DNA of 64,000 nucleotides from Actinoallomurus oryzae (GTDB lineage: Bacteria > Actinomycetota > Actinomycetes > Streptosporangiales > Streptosporangiaceae), in the NCBI RefSeq assembly GCF_039541955.1, contig NZ_BAABHF010000021.1, positions 1 to 64,000 on the forward strand, read 5' to 3'. The notes under the pieces were generated by a model that saw only the letters and a list, made by a program, of their open reading frames with translations, was not told the DNA's origin and did no database searches. A program made the position numbers and the translations under genes. Positions 33,160-42,014 of the stretch are shown one piece after another. How positions within the stretch are numbered: position 1 is the stretch's first letter; the number at the start of each line of letters is the position of its first letter.

Positions 33160-34095
33160 CTACTGAACCTTGGCGCCGCGAGCCTCCATGGCCTGCTGGT
33201 AGAGGCGTCCGGCGCGGTAGCTGGAACGCACGAGCGGCCCGGACATGACGCCGGCGAAGCCGATCTCGTCGGCCTCGGCCTTCAGCTCGACGAACTCCTC
33301 CGGCTTGACCCAGCGCTCGACCGGGTGATGGCGGGGGGAGGGCCGCAGGTACTGCGTGACGGTGAGCAGCTCGCAGCCCGCGTCGTACAGGTCGCGCATC
33401 GCCTGCGAGATCTCCTCGCGGGTCTCGCCCATGCCGAGGATGAGGTTGGACTTGGTGACCAGCCCGTCCTCGCGCGCCTGCGTCAGGACCGACAGCGACC
33501 GTTCGTACCGGAAGGCCGGCCGGATCCGCTTGAAGATCCGCGGCACGGTCTCCAGGTTGTGCGCGAGCACCTCGGGCCGTGAGGAGAACACCTCGGCGAG
33601 CTGCGACGGCACGGCGTTGAAGTCGGGGATGAGCAGCTCGACGCCGCAGCCGGGCAGCGCTGAGTGGATCTGCCGTACGGTCTCGGCGTACAGCCACGCG
33701 CCGCCGTCCGGCAGGTCGTCGCGGGCGACACCGGTGATCGTGGCGTACCGCAGGCCCATCCGCTCGACCGACTCGGCCACGCGCCGGGGCTCGTCCGGGT
33801 CGTACGCGGCGGGTTTGCCCGTGTCGATCTGGCAGAAGTCACACCGGCGCGTGCACTGGTCGCCGCCGATGAGGAAGGTGGCCTCGCGGTCCTCCCAGCA
33901 CTCGTAGATGTTCGGACAGCCCGCCTCCTGGCAGACCGTGTGCAGGCCCTCGCTGCGCACCAGGTCGGTCAGCTCGCGGTACTGCGGCCCCATCTTGAGC
34001 TTGGTCTTGATCCACGGCGGCTTGCGCTCGATCGGGGTCGCGGCGTTGCGCGCCTCGATGCGAAGCAGCTTGCGGCCTTCCGGGGCGATGGTCAT
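33160..34095 (-). CDS. lipA: Lipoyl synthase
   Basis: 311 residues of a radical SAM enzyme. The auxiliary cluster cysteines are Cys55, Cys60 and Cys66 (CQEAGCPNIYEC), and the SAM cluster is CTRRCDFC (81-88). The C-terminal GPLVRSSYRAG supplies the conserved serine ligand. It inserts two sulfurs into protein-bound octanoate to make lipoate. Here it lies inside the glycine-cleavage operon, seven bases after glyA, so cofactor supply for GcvH is coordinated with it. LipB is not in the operon, so octanoyl transfer is done by an enzyme encoded elsewhere. Confidence 0.97.
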   Translation of the reverse strand: MTIAPEGRKLLRIEARNAATPIERKPPWIKTKLKMGPQYRELTDLVRSEGLHTVCQEAGCPNIYECWEDREATFLIGGDQCTRRCDFCQIDTGKPAAYDPDEPRRVAESVERMGLRYATITGVARDDLPDGGAWLYAETVRQIHSALPGCGVELLIPDFNAVPSQLAEVFSSRPEVLAHNLETVPRIFKRIRPAFRYERSLSVLTQAREDGLVTKSNLILGMGETREEISQAMRDLYDAGCELLTVTQYLRPSPRHHPVERWVKPEEFVELKAEADEIGFAGVMSGPLVRSSYRAGRLYQQAMEARGAKVQ

Positions 34096-34101
34096 CTCAT
34101 C

Positions 34102-35358
34102 TCACAGACTCGGGTAGAGCGGATGCTGCTCGGCCAGGGCGGTGACCCGGGCCGAAAGCGCCGCGGCGTCGTACGACGGCTGCAGCGCGAGCGCGATGAT
34201 GTCGGCGACCTCGGCGAAGTCGGCCTCCTGGAAGCCGCGCGTGGCCAGCGCGGGTGTGCCGATCCGCAGCCCGGAGGTCACCATCGGCGGGCGCGGGTCG
34301 TTCGGGACGGCGTTGCGGTTGACGGTGATGCCGATGTCGTGGAGGCGGTCCTCGGCGTCACGGCCGGTCAGCTCCGAGTCGACCAGGTCGACCAGGACCA
34401 GGTGAACGTCGGTGCCGCCGGTCAGCACCTTCACGCCGGCCTTGGCGGCGTCCTCGCGCGACAGCCGCGCCGCCAGCGTCTTCGCGCCCTCGACCGTACG
34501 GCGCTGGCGCTCGGCGAACTCCTCGGACGCGGCGATCTTCAGGGCCACGGCCTTGGCGGCGATCACGTGTTCCAGCGGCCCGCCCTGCGTGCCGGGGAAC
34601 ACCGCGGAGTTGATCTTCTTGGCGAACTCCTCGCGGCACAGGATGAGCCCGCCGCGCGGCCCGCAGAGCGTCTTGTGGGTCGTGCTCGTGACGACGTCGG
34701 CGTGCGGCACCGGCGAGGGGTGCAGCCCGGCGGCGACGAGGCCGGCGAAGTGCGCCATGTCAACCATGAACAGCGCGCCCGTCTCGTCGGCGATGCGGCG
34801 GAACGCGGGGAAGTCGAGCTGCCGCGGGTACGCCGACCAGCCGGCGACGATCATCTTCGGCCGGTGCTCGCGCGCCAGCTCGGCGACCTCGTCCATGTCG
34901 ACCCGGCCGTCCTCGCCCACGTGGTAGGCGGCGACGTTGAACATCTTGCCGGAGTAGTTGATCTTCATGCCGTGGGTCAGGTGCCCGCCGTGGGCGAGGT
35001 CCAGGCCCAGGATGGTGTCGCCCGGCTGGAGCAGCGCGAAGTACACCGCGATGTTGGCCTGCGCGCCCGAGTGGGGCTGGACGTTCGCGTGGTCGGCGCC
35101 GAACAGGGCCTTGGCGCGGTCGATCGCGAGCTGCTCGGTGACGTCGACGTACTCACAGCCGCCGTAGTAGCGGCGGCCCGGGTAGCCCTCGGCGTACTTG
35201 TTCGTCATCACCGAGCCCTGGGCCTCGAGCACGCCCACCGGGGCGAAGTTCTCCGAGGCGATCATCTCCAGGGTCGACTGCTGGCGGCGCAGCTCTTCGG
35301 CGATGGCCGACGCGACCTCCGGGTCGATCTCGGAGAGAGGGGCGTTGGACAGGCTCAT
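34102..35358 (-). CDS. glyA: Serine hydroxymethyltransferase
   Basis: 418 residues, full length. The PLP-binding lysine is Lys229 in VVTSTTHKTLCGPRGG, and the folate/PLP regions SENFAPVGVLEAQGS and YPGRRYYGGCEYVD are intact. It interconverts serine and glycine with THF, so in this operon it can turn glycine plus methylene-THF from glycine cleavage into serine. The gene starts one base after the gcvH stop, with GAGGAGG inside the end of gcvH. Whether this is the main housekeeping copy is not shown in the window. Confidence 0.97.
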   Translation of the reverse strand: MSLSNAPLSEIDPEVASAIAEELRRQQSTLEMIASENFAPVGVLEAQGSVMTNKYAEGYPGRRYYGGCEYVDVTEQLAIDRAKALFGADHANVQPHSGAQANIAVYFALLQPGDTILGLDLAHGGHLTHGMKINYSGKMFNVAAYHVGEDGRVDMDEVAELAREHRPKMIVAGWSAYPRQLDFPAFRRIADETGALFMVDMAHFAGLVAAGLHPSPVPHADVVTSTTHKTLCGPRGGLILCREEFAKKINSAVFPGTQGGPLEHVIAAKAVALKIAASEEFAERQRRTVEGAKTLAARLSREDAAKAGVKVLTGGTDVHLVLVDLVDSELTGRDAEDRLHDIGITVNRNAVPNDPRPPMVTSGLRIGTPALATRGFQEADFAEVADIIALALQPSYDAAALSARVTALAEQHPLYPSL

Positions 35359-35359
35359 C

Positions 35360-35743
35360 TCACGCCTCCTCGATCAACTTGGAGTAGGCCGGGGCGTCCA
35401 GCAGGTCGGGGCCGTCGCCGTCAGTGCGGATCTTCAGCAGCCAGCCCTCGCCGTACGGGTCGGCGTTGATCACGGCCGGGTCCTCCTCGACCGCACTGTT
35501 CACCGCCACGACCTCCCCCGTCACCGGCGCGTAGATGTCACTCACCGACTTGGTCGACTCCGCCTCGCCACAGGGCTCTCCGGCCTCCACCGTGGCGCCC
35601 TCCTGCGGCAACGAGACGTACACGATGTCACCGAGGGCGTCGGCGGCATAGGCGGTGATCCCCACAGTGACAACACCGTCGGACGGCTCGGTAATCCACT
35701 CGTGCTCTTCGGTGTAGGAAAGGGTCTCGGGAACGCTGCTCAC
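35360..35743 (-). CDS. gcvH: Glycine cleavage system H protein
   Basis: 127 residues, the usual size. The lipoylated lysine is Lys65 in ESTKSVSDIYAPVTGEVV, flanked by the expected Glu and Ser/Thr. It shuttles the aminomethyl group between the P, T and L proteins. The GTG start has AGGAGG six bases upstream and overlaps the gcvT stop by four bases. The product is the substrate of LipA encoded two genes downstream. Confidence 0.97.
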   Translation of the reverse strand: MSSVPETLSYTEEHEWITEPSDGVVTVGITAYAADALGDIVYVSLPQEGATVEAGEPCGEAESTKSVSDIYAPVTGEVVAVNSAVEEDPAVINADPYGEGWLLKIRTDGDGPDLLDAPAYSKLIEEA

Positions 35744-36843
35744 GGGGTCCTCCTATAGAAAGGCAGGGCGACCTTGTCGACCGGCTCATGTTTGCCGCGG
35801 ATGTCCACTGCGAGATCGGTGTCTTCGGCGTGGTCCGCGTCGATATAGCCCATGGCGATGGGCTTGCCCAGTGTCGGGGATGGCGCGCCGCTGGTCACGA
35901 CTCCGCACGGCGTGCCGTCCGATCCCACGATGTCGTACCCGTGCCGGGGCACCCGCCGCCCCCTGGCGACGAGCCCGACGAGGGTCCGCTTCGGCGTCTC
36001 GTCGGCGATCGCGGCCAGCGCGGCACGCCCGACGAAGTCGCCCTTCTCGAACTTGACGGTACGGCCCAGGCCCGCGTCGAACGGCGTGGTCTCGGCGGTC
36101 AGCTCGTTGCCGTACAGCGGCATCCCGGCCTCCAGGCGCAGCGTGTCGCGCGCGGACAGCCCGCAGGGCCGCAGGTCGTCGCCGCCGGCCTCGGTCAGAG
36201 CGTTCCAGACCGCCACGGCGTCGCCGGCGGAGACGAACAGCTCGAAGCCGTCCTCGCCCGTGTAGCCGGTACGGGCGATCAGGGCGTCGACGCCGGACAC
36301 CGCGCCGGGCAGGATCGCGTAGTACTTCAGGTCGCCGAGCGCGGCGTCGGTGAGCTTGCCGAGGATCTCCTGGGCCTTGGGCCCCTGGACCGCGACGAGC
36401 GCGTACGCGTCGGACCGGTCGTCGACGGCGGCCTCGTCGAACTTCTCCGACCGCGCGGTCAGCTCGGCGAGCACGGTGGCGGCGTTCGCGGCGTTGGCCA
36501 CGACCAGATAGGTCTCGGCGGCCAGCCGGTAGACGATCAGGTCGTCCAGCACGCCGCCCTCGGCGTCGCAGATCATCGTGTAGCGCGCCCGGCCCACGGC
36601 GAGCGCCGACAGGTGCCCGATGAGGGAGTGGTCGAGCGCCGCCCCGGCCTGCGGGCCGGTCACGAAGATCTCTCCCATGTGGGACAGGTCGAACAGCCCG
36701 GCGCTGGTGCGGACCGCCTGGTGCTCGGCGGTCTCGCTGCCGTAGCGCAGCGGCATCAGATAGCCGGCGAACTCGGTGACGGTGGCACCGAGGCCCTCGT
36801 GGACCTCGTGGAGTGGTGTCTTCTTGGTGTCCGGAACGGACAT
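35740..36843 (-). CDS. gcvT: Glycine cleavage system aminomethyltransferase (T protein)
   Basis: 367 residues. The folate-binding pattern is complete, including LFDLSHMGEIFVTGP, RTGYTGEDGFELFV and GLSARDTLRLEAGMPLYG, plus the C-terminal GYDIVGSDG barrel. It releases ammonia and transfers the methylene group from aminomethyl-GcvH to THF. It is the first gene behind the tandem glycine riboswitch, with AAGGAG upstream of its ATG. The P-protein gene (gcvP) is not in the window. Confidence 0.97.
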   Translation of the reverse strand: MSVPDTKKTPLHEVHEGLGATVTEFAGYLMPLRYGSETAEHQAVRTSAGLFDLSHMGEIFVTGPQAGAALDHSLIGHLSALAVGRARYTMICDAEGGVLDDLIVYRLAAETYLVVANAANAATVLAELTARSEKFDEAAVDDRSDAYALVAVQGPKAQEILGKLTDAALGDLKYYAILPGAVSGVDALIARTGYTGEDGFELFVSAGDAVAVWNALTEAGGDDLRPCGLSARDTLRLEAGMPLYGNELTAETTPFDAGLGRTVKFEKGDFVGRAALAAIADETPKRTLVGLVARGRRVPRHGYDIVGSDGTPCGVVTSGAPSPTLGKPIAMGYIDADHAEDTDLAVDIRGKHEPVDKVALPFYRRTP

Positions 36844-36921
36844 CGCGGCAGGCTCCTTATCGCGCGGGCGATCCGGGGGTCATATCGTCCCACTGGTTCG
36901 CTTGCGGTCTCGGCGCCTCCC

Positions 36922-37094
36922 CCTCTGTCATCGGCGCCTGAGAGCTTCGCCCGGGGGGCTTGCACCTTCGGCGGGAGCATCGCTCCGCTTTCCAGAGGTC
37001 GCCTGCTCCGCGCGGTCTTCGTCGCCTGAGAGGTTCCGGGGAGGAGTTGCTCCTTCGGCGGCCCGGACTGGCGGCCCGGGCGCTCTCCCGCGCG
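36922..37094 (-). promoter_or_regulatory. Tandem glycine riboswitch
   Basis: Two glycine aptamers lie upstream of gcvT. The first spans about 37094-37009, with P1 arms CGCGCGG and CCGCGCG; the second spans about 36998-36922, with P1 arms CCTCTG and CAGAGG. Each holds the conserved core seen as CTCTCAGGCG (complement at 37025-37032 and 36938-36945) and CCGCCGAAGG. Tandem glycine aptamers activate glycine-cleavage genes when glycine is abundant, so the five downstream genes should be glycine-induced. The remaining 78 bases before the ATG would hold the expression platform. Confidence 0.92.
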
Positions 37095-37171
37095 GGATCA
37101 ACGGCTGCCGCCAGGCTAGCAGCGCCCGTCGCGCGACGACAGCCCACGCTTCGTCTCACCTGGCCGAGCGG

Positions 37172-37190
37172 CTATACATCGAGTGTATAG
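37172..37190. promoter_or_regulatory. Palindromic operator upstream of padR
   Basis: CTATACA (37172-37178) and TGTATAG (37184-37190) are perfect 7-bp arms spaced by five bases. Another GTATAC follows at 37198-37203. It lies 35 bases before the padR ATG, where the promoter is expected. Self-repression by PadR is the likely use. Confidence 0.6.
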
Positions 37191-37224
37191 ACGGCGAGTA
37201 TACGCGCGGCGTACCCTCCTTCTC

Positions 37225-37749
37225 ATGAGCGTCCCCTTCGCCCTGCTCGGCCTGCTCGAACGCGAGCCGAGCCATGGGTATGACCTGAAACGCGACTACG
37301 ACGCGCTGTTCGGCCGGGGCAAACCGCTGCCGTTCGGCCAGGTCTACGCCACCCTCGCCCGGCTCGCCCGCGCCGGGAAGGTGGTCGTGGGCGAGACCGA
37401 GGCCGGCGCGGGCCCCGACCGCAAGCGATACGTCATCACCGAGACGGGGGCGACCGAGTTCGAGTCCTGGCTCGCCGAACCGGTCGAGGCCGAGCCGCAC
37501 CTGCAGACCGTGCTGTTCACCAAGGTCGTGCTCGCGCTGCTCCTCGACCGCGACGCCGAGGCGTACCTCGACGCCCAGCGCGCCGCCCACCTGAAGCGCA
37601 TGCGCGAGCTGACCGACACCAAGCGGAACGGTGACCTGGTCGACGCGCTGCTCGCCGACCACGGCCTGTTCCACCTGGAGTCCGACCTTCGCTGGATCGA
37701 CCTCACCGCGGCCCGGCTCGACGCCCTGAAACGCGAGGTCCTGCCGTGA
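37225..37749 (+). CDS. PadR-family transcriptional regulator
   Basis: 174 residues. The winged helix (about 4-80) has the PadR hallmarks LLGLLEREPSHGYDLKRDYDALFG, QVYATLARLARAGKV and RKRYVITETGATEFESWL. The C-terminal dimerisation helices (about 90-170) follow. The ATG at 37225 gives the conserved PFALLGLL start. It overlaps the ABC ATPase gene by four bases (GTGA) and therefore probably controls the exporter through the palindrome just upstream, with the exported compound as inducer. Confidence 0.93.
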   Translation: MSVPFALLGLLEREPSHGYDLKRDYDALFGRGKPLPFGQVYATLARLARAGKVVVGETEAGAGPDRKRYVITETGATEFESWLAEPVEAEPHLQTVLFTKVVLALLLDRDAEAYLDAQRAAHLKRMRELTDTKRNGDLVDALLADHGLFHLESDLRWIDLTAARLDALKREVLP

Positions 37750-38423
37750 CACCGCTGATCGAGGCTCGCGAGATCACCCTGTCGTTCGGCAGCACGCCCG
37801 CGCTGCGGGGCGCGAGCCTGTCGGCCGAGGCCGGCGAGATCGTCGCGGTCATGGGGCCCAGCGGCTCGGGCAAGTCGACCCTCCTGCACTGCCTGGCCGG
37901 GATCCTCACGCCGGAGTCCGGGCAGGTCCGGTTCGACGGCAGCCGGGTCGACACCATGGGCGAGGCCGAGCGCAGCGCCCTGCGCCGCGACCGGTTCGGC
38001 TTCGTGTTCCAGTTCGGCCAGCTGGTCCCCGAGCTGACCGCCGAGGAGAACATCGCGCTGCCGCTGCTGCTCGGCGGCCTGCGCCGGGGCGCGGCCGTCC
38101 GGCAGGTCCAGCCCTGGTTCGAGCGGCTCGGCCTCGGCGGGCTGGAGCGGCGGCGGTCCGGCGAGCTGTCCGGCGGGCAGGCCCAGCGTGTCGCGCTGGC
38201 CCGTGGCCTGGTCGCGAGCCCGCGGGTGCTGTTCGCCGACGAGCCGACCGGCGCGCTCGACTCGCTCACCGGCGAGCAGGTCATGGAGCTGCTCGTGTCC
38301 GCCGCCCGCGAGCAGGGCACCACGGTCGTCCTCGTGACGCACGAGCCGCGGGTGGCGGCGTACGCCGACCGCGAGGTCATCGTCCGCGACGGAAGGACCA
38401 CCGCGGTCAGGGTGGCCTCGTGA
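37746..38423 (+). CDS. ABC transporter ATP-binding protein, MacB/LolD type
   Basis: 225 residues, one nucleotide-binding domain. Walker A is GPSGSGKST (37-45), the signature LSGGQAQRVALARGL, Walker B VLFADEPTGALDS, and the switch histidine lies in VTHEPR. The presence of a PTGALDS block and an FVFQFGQLVPELT Q-loop places it with LolD/MacB-like ATPases that drive FtsX-type permeases. The gene is coupled to padR upstream and to the permease downstream by four-base overlaps. Confidence 0.95.
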   Translation: MTPLIEAREITLSFGSTPALRGASLSAEAGEIVAVMGPSGSGKSTLLHCLAGILTPESGQVRFDGSRVDTMGEAERSALRRDRFGFVFQFGQLVPELTAEENIALPLLLGGLRRGAAVRQVQPWFERLGLGGLERRRSGELSGGQAQRVALARGLVASPRVLFADEPTGALDSLTGEQVMELLVSAAREQGTTVVLVTHEPRVAAYADREVIVRDGRTTAVRVAS

Positions 38424-40675
38424 TCGGCTTCGGCCTCCGCCTCACCGTCGCCGGCGGCCGGGAGGCCGCCGCCCGGCTCGTGGTCACCGCGGCCGCCGTC
38501 GCGCTCGGCGTCGGCCTGCTGCTGGCGACCCTGGCGGGCATCAACGCCGTCAACGCGCAGAACGCCCGCTACGCCTGGCTGAACTCCGCGGTCCCCGAGG
38601 CCACGGCGGGTGTCACGTCCTCGCCGGACCCGATGTGGGCCACCCTCGGCTACGAGCGCTACGAGGGCAGGACGATCACCCGGGTCGACGTCGCCGCCAC
38701 CGGGCCCCGCACACCTCTCCCGCCCGGCATCCCGCGCCTGCCCGGGCCGGGGGAGTACTACGCGTCACCGGCGCTGACCGCGCTGCTGCGCGCGGCCCCG
38801 CCCGACCGGCTCGGCGACCGCTACCCCGGCCGCCGGATCGGCACGATCGGGCCGTCCGCGCTCCCGTCCCCGGACTCGCTGTACGTCATCGTGGGCGCGA
38901 GCGCCGCCGAGCTCTCGCGCGCCCCCGGCGCGGCGAAGGTGACCGGCATCGCCACCAGGACGCCCAGCAGCTGTTCGAGCTGTAACGCCGGCACCAACGC
39001 GAACGGCATCGACCTGATCCTGTCGGTCACGGCGGCGGCGCTGCTCTTCCCGGTGTTGATCTTCATCGGCACGGTCACCCGGCTCGTGGCCACCCGCCGC
39101 GAACAGCGCTTCGCCGCGATGCGCCTGGTCGGCGCCACGCCCCGGCAGATCTCCCTGGTCGCGGCCGTCGAGTCGAGCGTGGCGGCGGTCGCCGGCACCG
39201 CGGGCGGCTTCGGGCTGTTCTTCCTCTTCCGGACGCGCCTGACCGCGATCCCGATCACGGGTCAGCGGTTCTACGCCGCCGACGTGTCGCTCACCGCGCT
39301 CCAGATCGGGCTCGTCGCCGTCGGCGTCCCGCTCGGCGCGATGATCGCGGCGCGGGTCGCCCTGCGCCGGGTGCGGATCTCCCCGCTCGGCGTGAGCCGG
39401 CACGTCACTCCGCGCCCGCCCCGCGCGTACCGGCTGATCCCGCTCGCCGCCGGTGTCGCCGAGCTCGCGTTCTTCGTCGGCCGCCGGCCCGCCACCACGA
39501 ACGGCCAGATCTGGGCGTACCTCACCGGAATCTTCCTGATGATGGGCGGCCTGGTGATCGCCGGGCCGTGGCTGACCATGGCCGGCTCACGCGTCGTGGC
39601 GCGGTACGCCCGCCGTCCCGCGACGCTGATCGCCGGGCGGCGGCTCGCCGACGACCCGAAGGCCGGCTACCGCGCGGTCAGCGGGCTCGTCCTCGCCCTC
39701 TTCGTCACCAGCACGGCGGTCGGAGTGATCAACACGATGGTCGCCGAGCAGGGCGTGCCCGAGAGCGACGCCGCGGCCCGCGGCACGATGGTGGCCGAGT
39801 ACTCCCACGGCTGGACGAGAACGCCGGGTGTGCCCCGCGCCTCCGTCCCGGTATCGGACCAGGTCCTGGCCCGGCTGCACTCGATCCCCGGCGTACGGGG
39901 CGTCATGCTGATCCACACGAACCCGCTCGGCACGACGCTCTCGCTGGGCGGCCCCCGGCCCGTGGTGGCCGGGCTGATGTCGTGCCGTGAGCTGGCCGGG
40001 GTGCCGGGCTTCGGGCGGTGCGCCGCCGGCGCGGACGTGGTCTCGGTGCCGCCCGACTACGTCTTCGACTCCGAGCGCCTTCCCGACACGAACTGGCCCG
40101 CCGTCGCCCTGTCCTCGTCACGGGCGCGGCGCCTGCCGGTCCAGACGGTCGTCGTCGGCACGGACGGGTCGGCGTCGGCGATCGAACGGGTGCGGACGGC
40201 CCTCATCGCGGCCTTCCCGCACCGCGAGCCGCCGGCCACCGTCGGGGAGATCCGCGCGAACACCGACACCGCGCAGCTGCTCAAGGGCTATGAGCGGCTG
40301 GCCGACGTGGTGATCGTCGTCAGCCTGTGCATCGCCGGGTGCGCCCTGGCGGCGAGCGTGGTCGGCGGCATGAACGAGCGCAAACGCCCGTTCAGCCTGC
40401 TGCGGCTCACGGGCGTCCGGCTCGCGACCCTCGGCCGGGCCGTCGTCCTGGAGAGCGCCGTCCCGCTCCTGGCCAACGCCGTCGTGGCGACGGGAGCGGG
40501 ATTCGTGGCCGCCGGGCTGTTCCTGAAGTCGCAGCTGGACTACCCGCTCCACCCGCCGGGCGCCGGCTTCGCCGTCACGGTCGTCGCGGGGCTCGCCGTC
40601 TCCCTCGGTGCCATCGCCGCCACCCTGCCCCTGCTCCGGCGGATCACCGGGCCCGAGACCGCGCGGAACGAGTGA
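38420..40675 (+). CDS. FtsX-like ABC permease
   Basis: 751 residues. It has an N-terminal membrane segment, a large extracellular domain, three membrane segments around 200-310, more hydrophobic segments around 335-460, a second extracellular domain and a final group of membrane segments (about 620-740). The repeated FtsX pattern RLVGATPRQISLVAAVESSVA and RLTGVRLATLGRAVVLESAVP is clear. This double-FtsX form is common in actinomycete drug, lipid or peptide exporters. It acts with the ATPase encoded just upstream. The GTG start overlaps the ATPase stop. Confidence 0.92.
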   Translation: MIGFGLRLTVAGGREAAARLVVTAAAVALGVGLLLATLAGINAVNAQNARYAWLNSAVPEATAGVTSSPDPMWATLGYERYEGRTITRVDVAATGPRTPLPPGIPRLPGPGEYYASPALTALLRAAPPDRLGDRYPGRRIGTIGPSALPSPDSLYVIVGASAAELSRAPGAAKVTGIATRTPSSCSSCNAGTNANGIDLILSVTAAALLFPVLIFIGTVTRLVATRREQRFAAMRLVGATPRQISLVAAVESSVAAVAGTAGGFGLFFLFRTRLTAIPITGQRFYAADVSLTALQIGLVAVGVPLGAMIAARVALRRVRISPLGVSRHVTPRPPRAYRLIPLAAGVAELAFFVGRRPATTNGQIWAYLTGIFLMMGGLVIAGPWLTMAGSRVVARYARRPATLIAGRRLADDPKAGYRAVSGLVLALFVTSTAVGVINTMVAEQGVPESDAAARGTMVAEYSHGWTRTPGVPRASVPVSDQVLARLHSIPGVRGVMLIHTNPLGTTLSLGGPRPVVAGLMSCRELAGVPGFGRCAAGADVVSVPPDYVFDSERLPDTNWPAVALSSSRARRLPVQTVVVGTDGSASAIERVRTALIAAFPHREPPATVGEIRANTDTAQLLKGYERLADVVIVVSLCIAGCALAASVVGGMNERKRPFSLLRLTGVRLATLGRAVVLESAVPLLANAVVATGAGFVAAGLFLKSQLDYPLHPPGAGFAVTVVAGLAVSLGAIAATLPLLRRITGPETARNE

Positions 40676-40679
40676 GGGC

Positions 40680-41900
40680 TCACCGTACGAAGGTCACGTC
40701 GGGGTACCGCGGCGACGGCCGGTCCAGCAGGCCGTCGTCGCGTCCGCGCAGCCACCGGTCGAAGAAGGCCGCCAGGTACGCCCGCTGCTCGGCGACCGCC
40801 CGCGAGGAGTCGATCCAGCCGGTGTCGGCGTCCGTCTTGAGCTGTGGCGCCAGCGACTCCAGGTCGGTGTAGGTGTGGTGCGCCGAGCCGCGCAGGTGCA
40901 GGTCGCGCCGCCGGCCGGTGCTGTGGTCCCACAGCGCCTCCCACGACCGTACGGTGTGGTGGTCGCTCGCCTGGCTGCCCATCAGCAGGAACGGCCGGCG
41001 CAGGCCGCTCTCGGCGAGCGGCGACAGGCCGGGACCGCCGTCGTCCTGGTCGAACCCGACCGTGCCGTCGAGGTTCGCGGCGGCCCGTACTCGCGGATCG
41101 TCGTGCAGGACCTGCAGGGCGGTGAAGCCGCCGGCCGACTGGCCGGCCATGCCGATCCGCGCCGGGTCGACGGCGGCGCCCAGCCCGTACGGGAGCGTGC
41201 TCAGCCGGTCGAGCACGAACCGCGTGTCGGCCACCCGGACGCTCATGACCTTCTTCAGCGTCGCGATCGGGTCGCCGTCCAGGGGCAGCTTGAACGGCTC
41301 GACCCGGCCGCCGGGGAACTCCACCTCCGACGCGTCGTAGGTGTGGTCGACCGTGACGACGATGTAGCCGCGTGAGGCGAGGTCCTCGGCGAAGGTCGTG
41401 CCGAGCGTGCGCGGGTCACCCAGGCCGGGGGAGTACAGCACGACGGGGTGGCGGCCGGCCGCCACCGGCGCACCCTGGTGGGAGTGCGTCATCGTGGCGC
41501 CCCAGTCGGCCGCGCCGGGCTTGATGTTCAGGCCCTGGTGCACGGGGGTGCCGAGCGAGGCGTCGAAGTGCTTCGCCGCGGCCGGGGTCATCTGCGGCGC
41601 CACCGGGTACGCCGCGGCGTCGCGCGCCGGGTAGAAGACGCTGACCATCAGCTCCCGGTACGCCTGCGCGGGCACCCACGGGTCGTGCCGCGAATCGTCG
41701 ACCAGGCGCAGCGCGACCGTGCCGACGTCGTCCGGCCCGGTGGGCGGCGGCAGCGTGAGCCGCGCGGCCGTCGCGGACGCCGCCGCGTGGACGCCCGGCC
41801 GCAGCGGCACGGCCGAGGAGACGGTCGGCCCGGCCGCCGCCAGAGCGGCCGTGGCCAGCCCGCCGGCCAGCAGGCCACTGATGAGACGCGAACCACGCAT
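40680..41900 (-). CDS. Secreted alpha/beta hydrolase, PAF-acetylhydrolase-like
   Basis: 406 residues. A signal peptide covers about 1-30. The fold appears as PVVLYSPGLGDPRTLGTTFAEDL, the nucleophile motif GQSAGG and a later SDHHTVRSWEALWDH region. HPVVLYSPG with an added FYPARD segment resembles platelet-activating-factor acetylhydrolases and related esterases. The natural ester or amide is unknown. It is convergent with the ABC permease, with four bases between the stops, and otherwise monocistronic. Confidence 0.87.
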   Translation of the reverse strand: MRGSRLISGLLAGGLATAALAAAGPTVSSAVPLRPGVHAAASATAARLTLPPPTGPDDVGTVALRLVDDSRHDPWVPAQAYRELMVSVFYPARDAAAYPVAPQMTPAAAKHFDASLGTPVHQGLNIKPGAADWGATMTHSHQGAPVAAGRHPVVLYSPGLGDPRTLGTTFAEDLASRGYIVVTVDHTYDASEVEFPGGRVEPFKLPLDGDPIATLKKVMSVRVADTRFVLDRLSTLPYGLGAAVDPARIGMAGQSAGGFTALQVLHDDPRVRAAANLDGTVGFDQDDGGPGLSPLAESGLRRPFLLMGSQASDHHTVRSWEALWDHSTGRRRDLHLRGSAHHTYTDLESLAPQLKTDADTGWIDSSRAVAEQRAYLAAFFDRWLRGRDDGLLDRPSPRYPDVTFVR

Positions 41901-42014
41901 GACGAGACCTCCGGTGTTGTGGGGATGGTCTTCATGCTGGTCGGCCGGGCGCGGCGGCGAAATGGTGCCACCACGCCGATCATGGGTTCGGTTTTCCCGA
42001 CCTTTCCCGACTTC

